Shown: positions 62,945 to 64,000 of the stretch, in pieces
Numbering within the stretch: the stretch's first letter is position 1
Layout: every line of letters begins with the position of its first letter
Assembly: GCA_934045075.1 (NCBI GenBank)
Contig: OW203745.1
Coordinates: 14,108,184 to 14,172,183, forward strand
Length of the DNA stretch: 64,000 bases
Direction: 5' to 3'
From: Yponomeuta sedellus
Taxonomy: Eukaryota; Arthropoda; Insecta; Lepidoptera; Yponomeutidae
Position numbers and translations under genes: made by a program
Notes under the pieces: generated by a model
Databases searched by the model: none
What the model was told of the DNA's origin: nothing
The model's input: only the letters and a program-made list of their open reading frames with translations

Positions 62945-64000
62945 TGTAATAAGTTTACCCAATAAATTTACCTAATAAATTATTGCGACTAGACCCGTTT
63001 TATATATTACTATGTATGAGTACCGCGAATCATACTGCAAGAAATACTACAGCCACCTTGTTTTTGTCACCTCAGTGCGGGGGTGTTACCGTGTTTGTGA
63101 TGTACTGAGCCTTGATTATGTAACTTTCCATGTCTACATCTGTGTGCGAAAGCAGTATATTTAATGTGCGTTCCGAGATGCGATGAAATCGATTACAGTG
63201 CCAATCCATATAAGTGCAGTAAGCACAAAAACCCTATTTCGTGCGAAATAGTTTGGAACTACTAAATTTGGTCGGATTTGCGCCGTAATCGATTTCAACG
63301 TCTCTCGGAACGCAGGGTTACTTAGCTCCGCTCTATAGATATGAGGCTGTCTCACACACCGCATTTCAGTGGATGTCTGATAAGTGGCTGTGATAGTTTC
63401 GTTATTGCACACATATACACGTGGAAAATTATATAATTAGGGCGCTGGCCTGGTTACATAGCACAGGGTATCCTAGTTAGGGACCAGAACAAAAAAATAT
63501 TGTGTTATGTGGACAGTATTTACATAAATTGACGCGATAACTCGTTTGATAAATTTAAATTTTTATGCTTATTGGTAGTGGTCAAATTTTCGATGATAAA
63601 GCAACGGTTTCAGGTGAACCTTTCTAAAATCCACACCCTGTATAACAGCCCTTACCATGACTTGAAATACCGCCCACCGATAATTTATGCCATTTGCTTT
63701 AGTGCCAATACATTACAAGACATTTTATGGTCGTAGGGTTGCCATAAGTGTTGATGTTTCCCAAAAAAATTGCAAAGTATTTGTATGTATTTTTAAAGTC
63801 AACTTTGTATCAAATTAACTGAGCCTTCTTTTTCCCCAAAGTCCTCTATCCTATTGTAAAAGTAGAATCGTTGTATTGTAATCGCATTGTAATTAAAACG
63901 TAATCCAAATACTGATGCTTGTCAGCGTTGCGTTTGTAATTATTGATGATAGTTATATTGATTATAATTAAGGTAATTATTAATGATCATACCAAAGTCT
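62945..64000. other. Non-coding flank
   Basis: Only a short SINE-C fragment (CACAGGGTATCCTAGTTAGG, 63460-63483) was recognised. No exon. Confidence 0.45.

Overview
The window looks like lepidopteran (moth or butterfly) nuclear DNA. It is AT-rich and its coding sequence is broken into short exons with canonical GT-AG junctions. Most of the rest is short interspersed repeats of kinds typical of Lepidoptera: a 5S-rRNA-like SINE, several tRNA-derived SINEs, Lep1-type Helitron-like elements, 3' tails of endonuclease/reverse-transcriptase LINEs, and many foldback MITEs. No bacterial operon, CRISPR array, rRNA gene or convincing functional tRNA gene was seen. The species cannot be named from the sequence.

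The main gene is homer, the EVH1/coiled-coil postsynaptic scaffold, on the + strand. Nine coding exons (numbered 2-10) run from 2397 to 52076 and join in phase. They encode residue 3 to the end of a protein of about 375 residues: EVH1 domain (exons 2-4), Ala/Ser/Pro linker (exons 4-6), and coiled coil (exons 6-10). Only the first coding exon, expected to supply ATG-GG, lies upstream of the window. Intron 6 is about 40 kb (6279-46268).

Inside that intron, on the opposite strand, lies an RR-2 (Rebers-Riddiford type 2) cuticle protein gene. Four coding exons are clear (12309 down to 7960), joining in phase into a signal peptide, a His/Tyr-rich region, a chitin-binding RR-2 domain and a His-rich tail. 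A tiny candidate first exon (MAFLTI) with a TATA box about 110 bp upstream of the ATG lies about 17 kb away at 29162-29179, in matching phase.

Region by region: 1-2396 is repeats, a THAP-like relic and homer intron 1; 2397-6278 holds homer exons 2-6; 6279-46268 is the giant intron with the nested cuticle gene and dozens of repeats; 46269-52076 holds homer exons 7-10; 52077-52262 is an in-frame coding-like extension after the homer stop; 52263-64000 is 3' flank with repeats and no recognisable gene.

Points that stand out. (1) A 61-codon protein-like open frame directly follows the homer TGA in frame, with a strong internal splice acceptor that would bypass the stop. (2) Three separate arrays show an exon's 3' end plus its splice donor tandemly copied into the downstream intron and decaying there (homer exons 2 and 7, cuticle exon 2). 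(3) A 305-bp MITE occurs twice with 18-bp terminal repeats and a 3-bp CAG/CTG target duplication. (4) Several nested insertions have readable target-site duplications.
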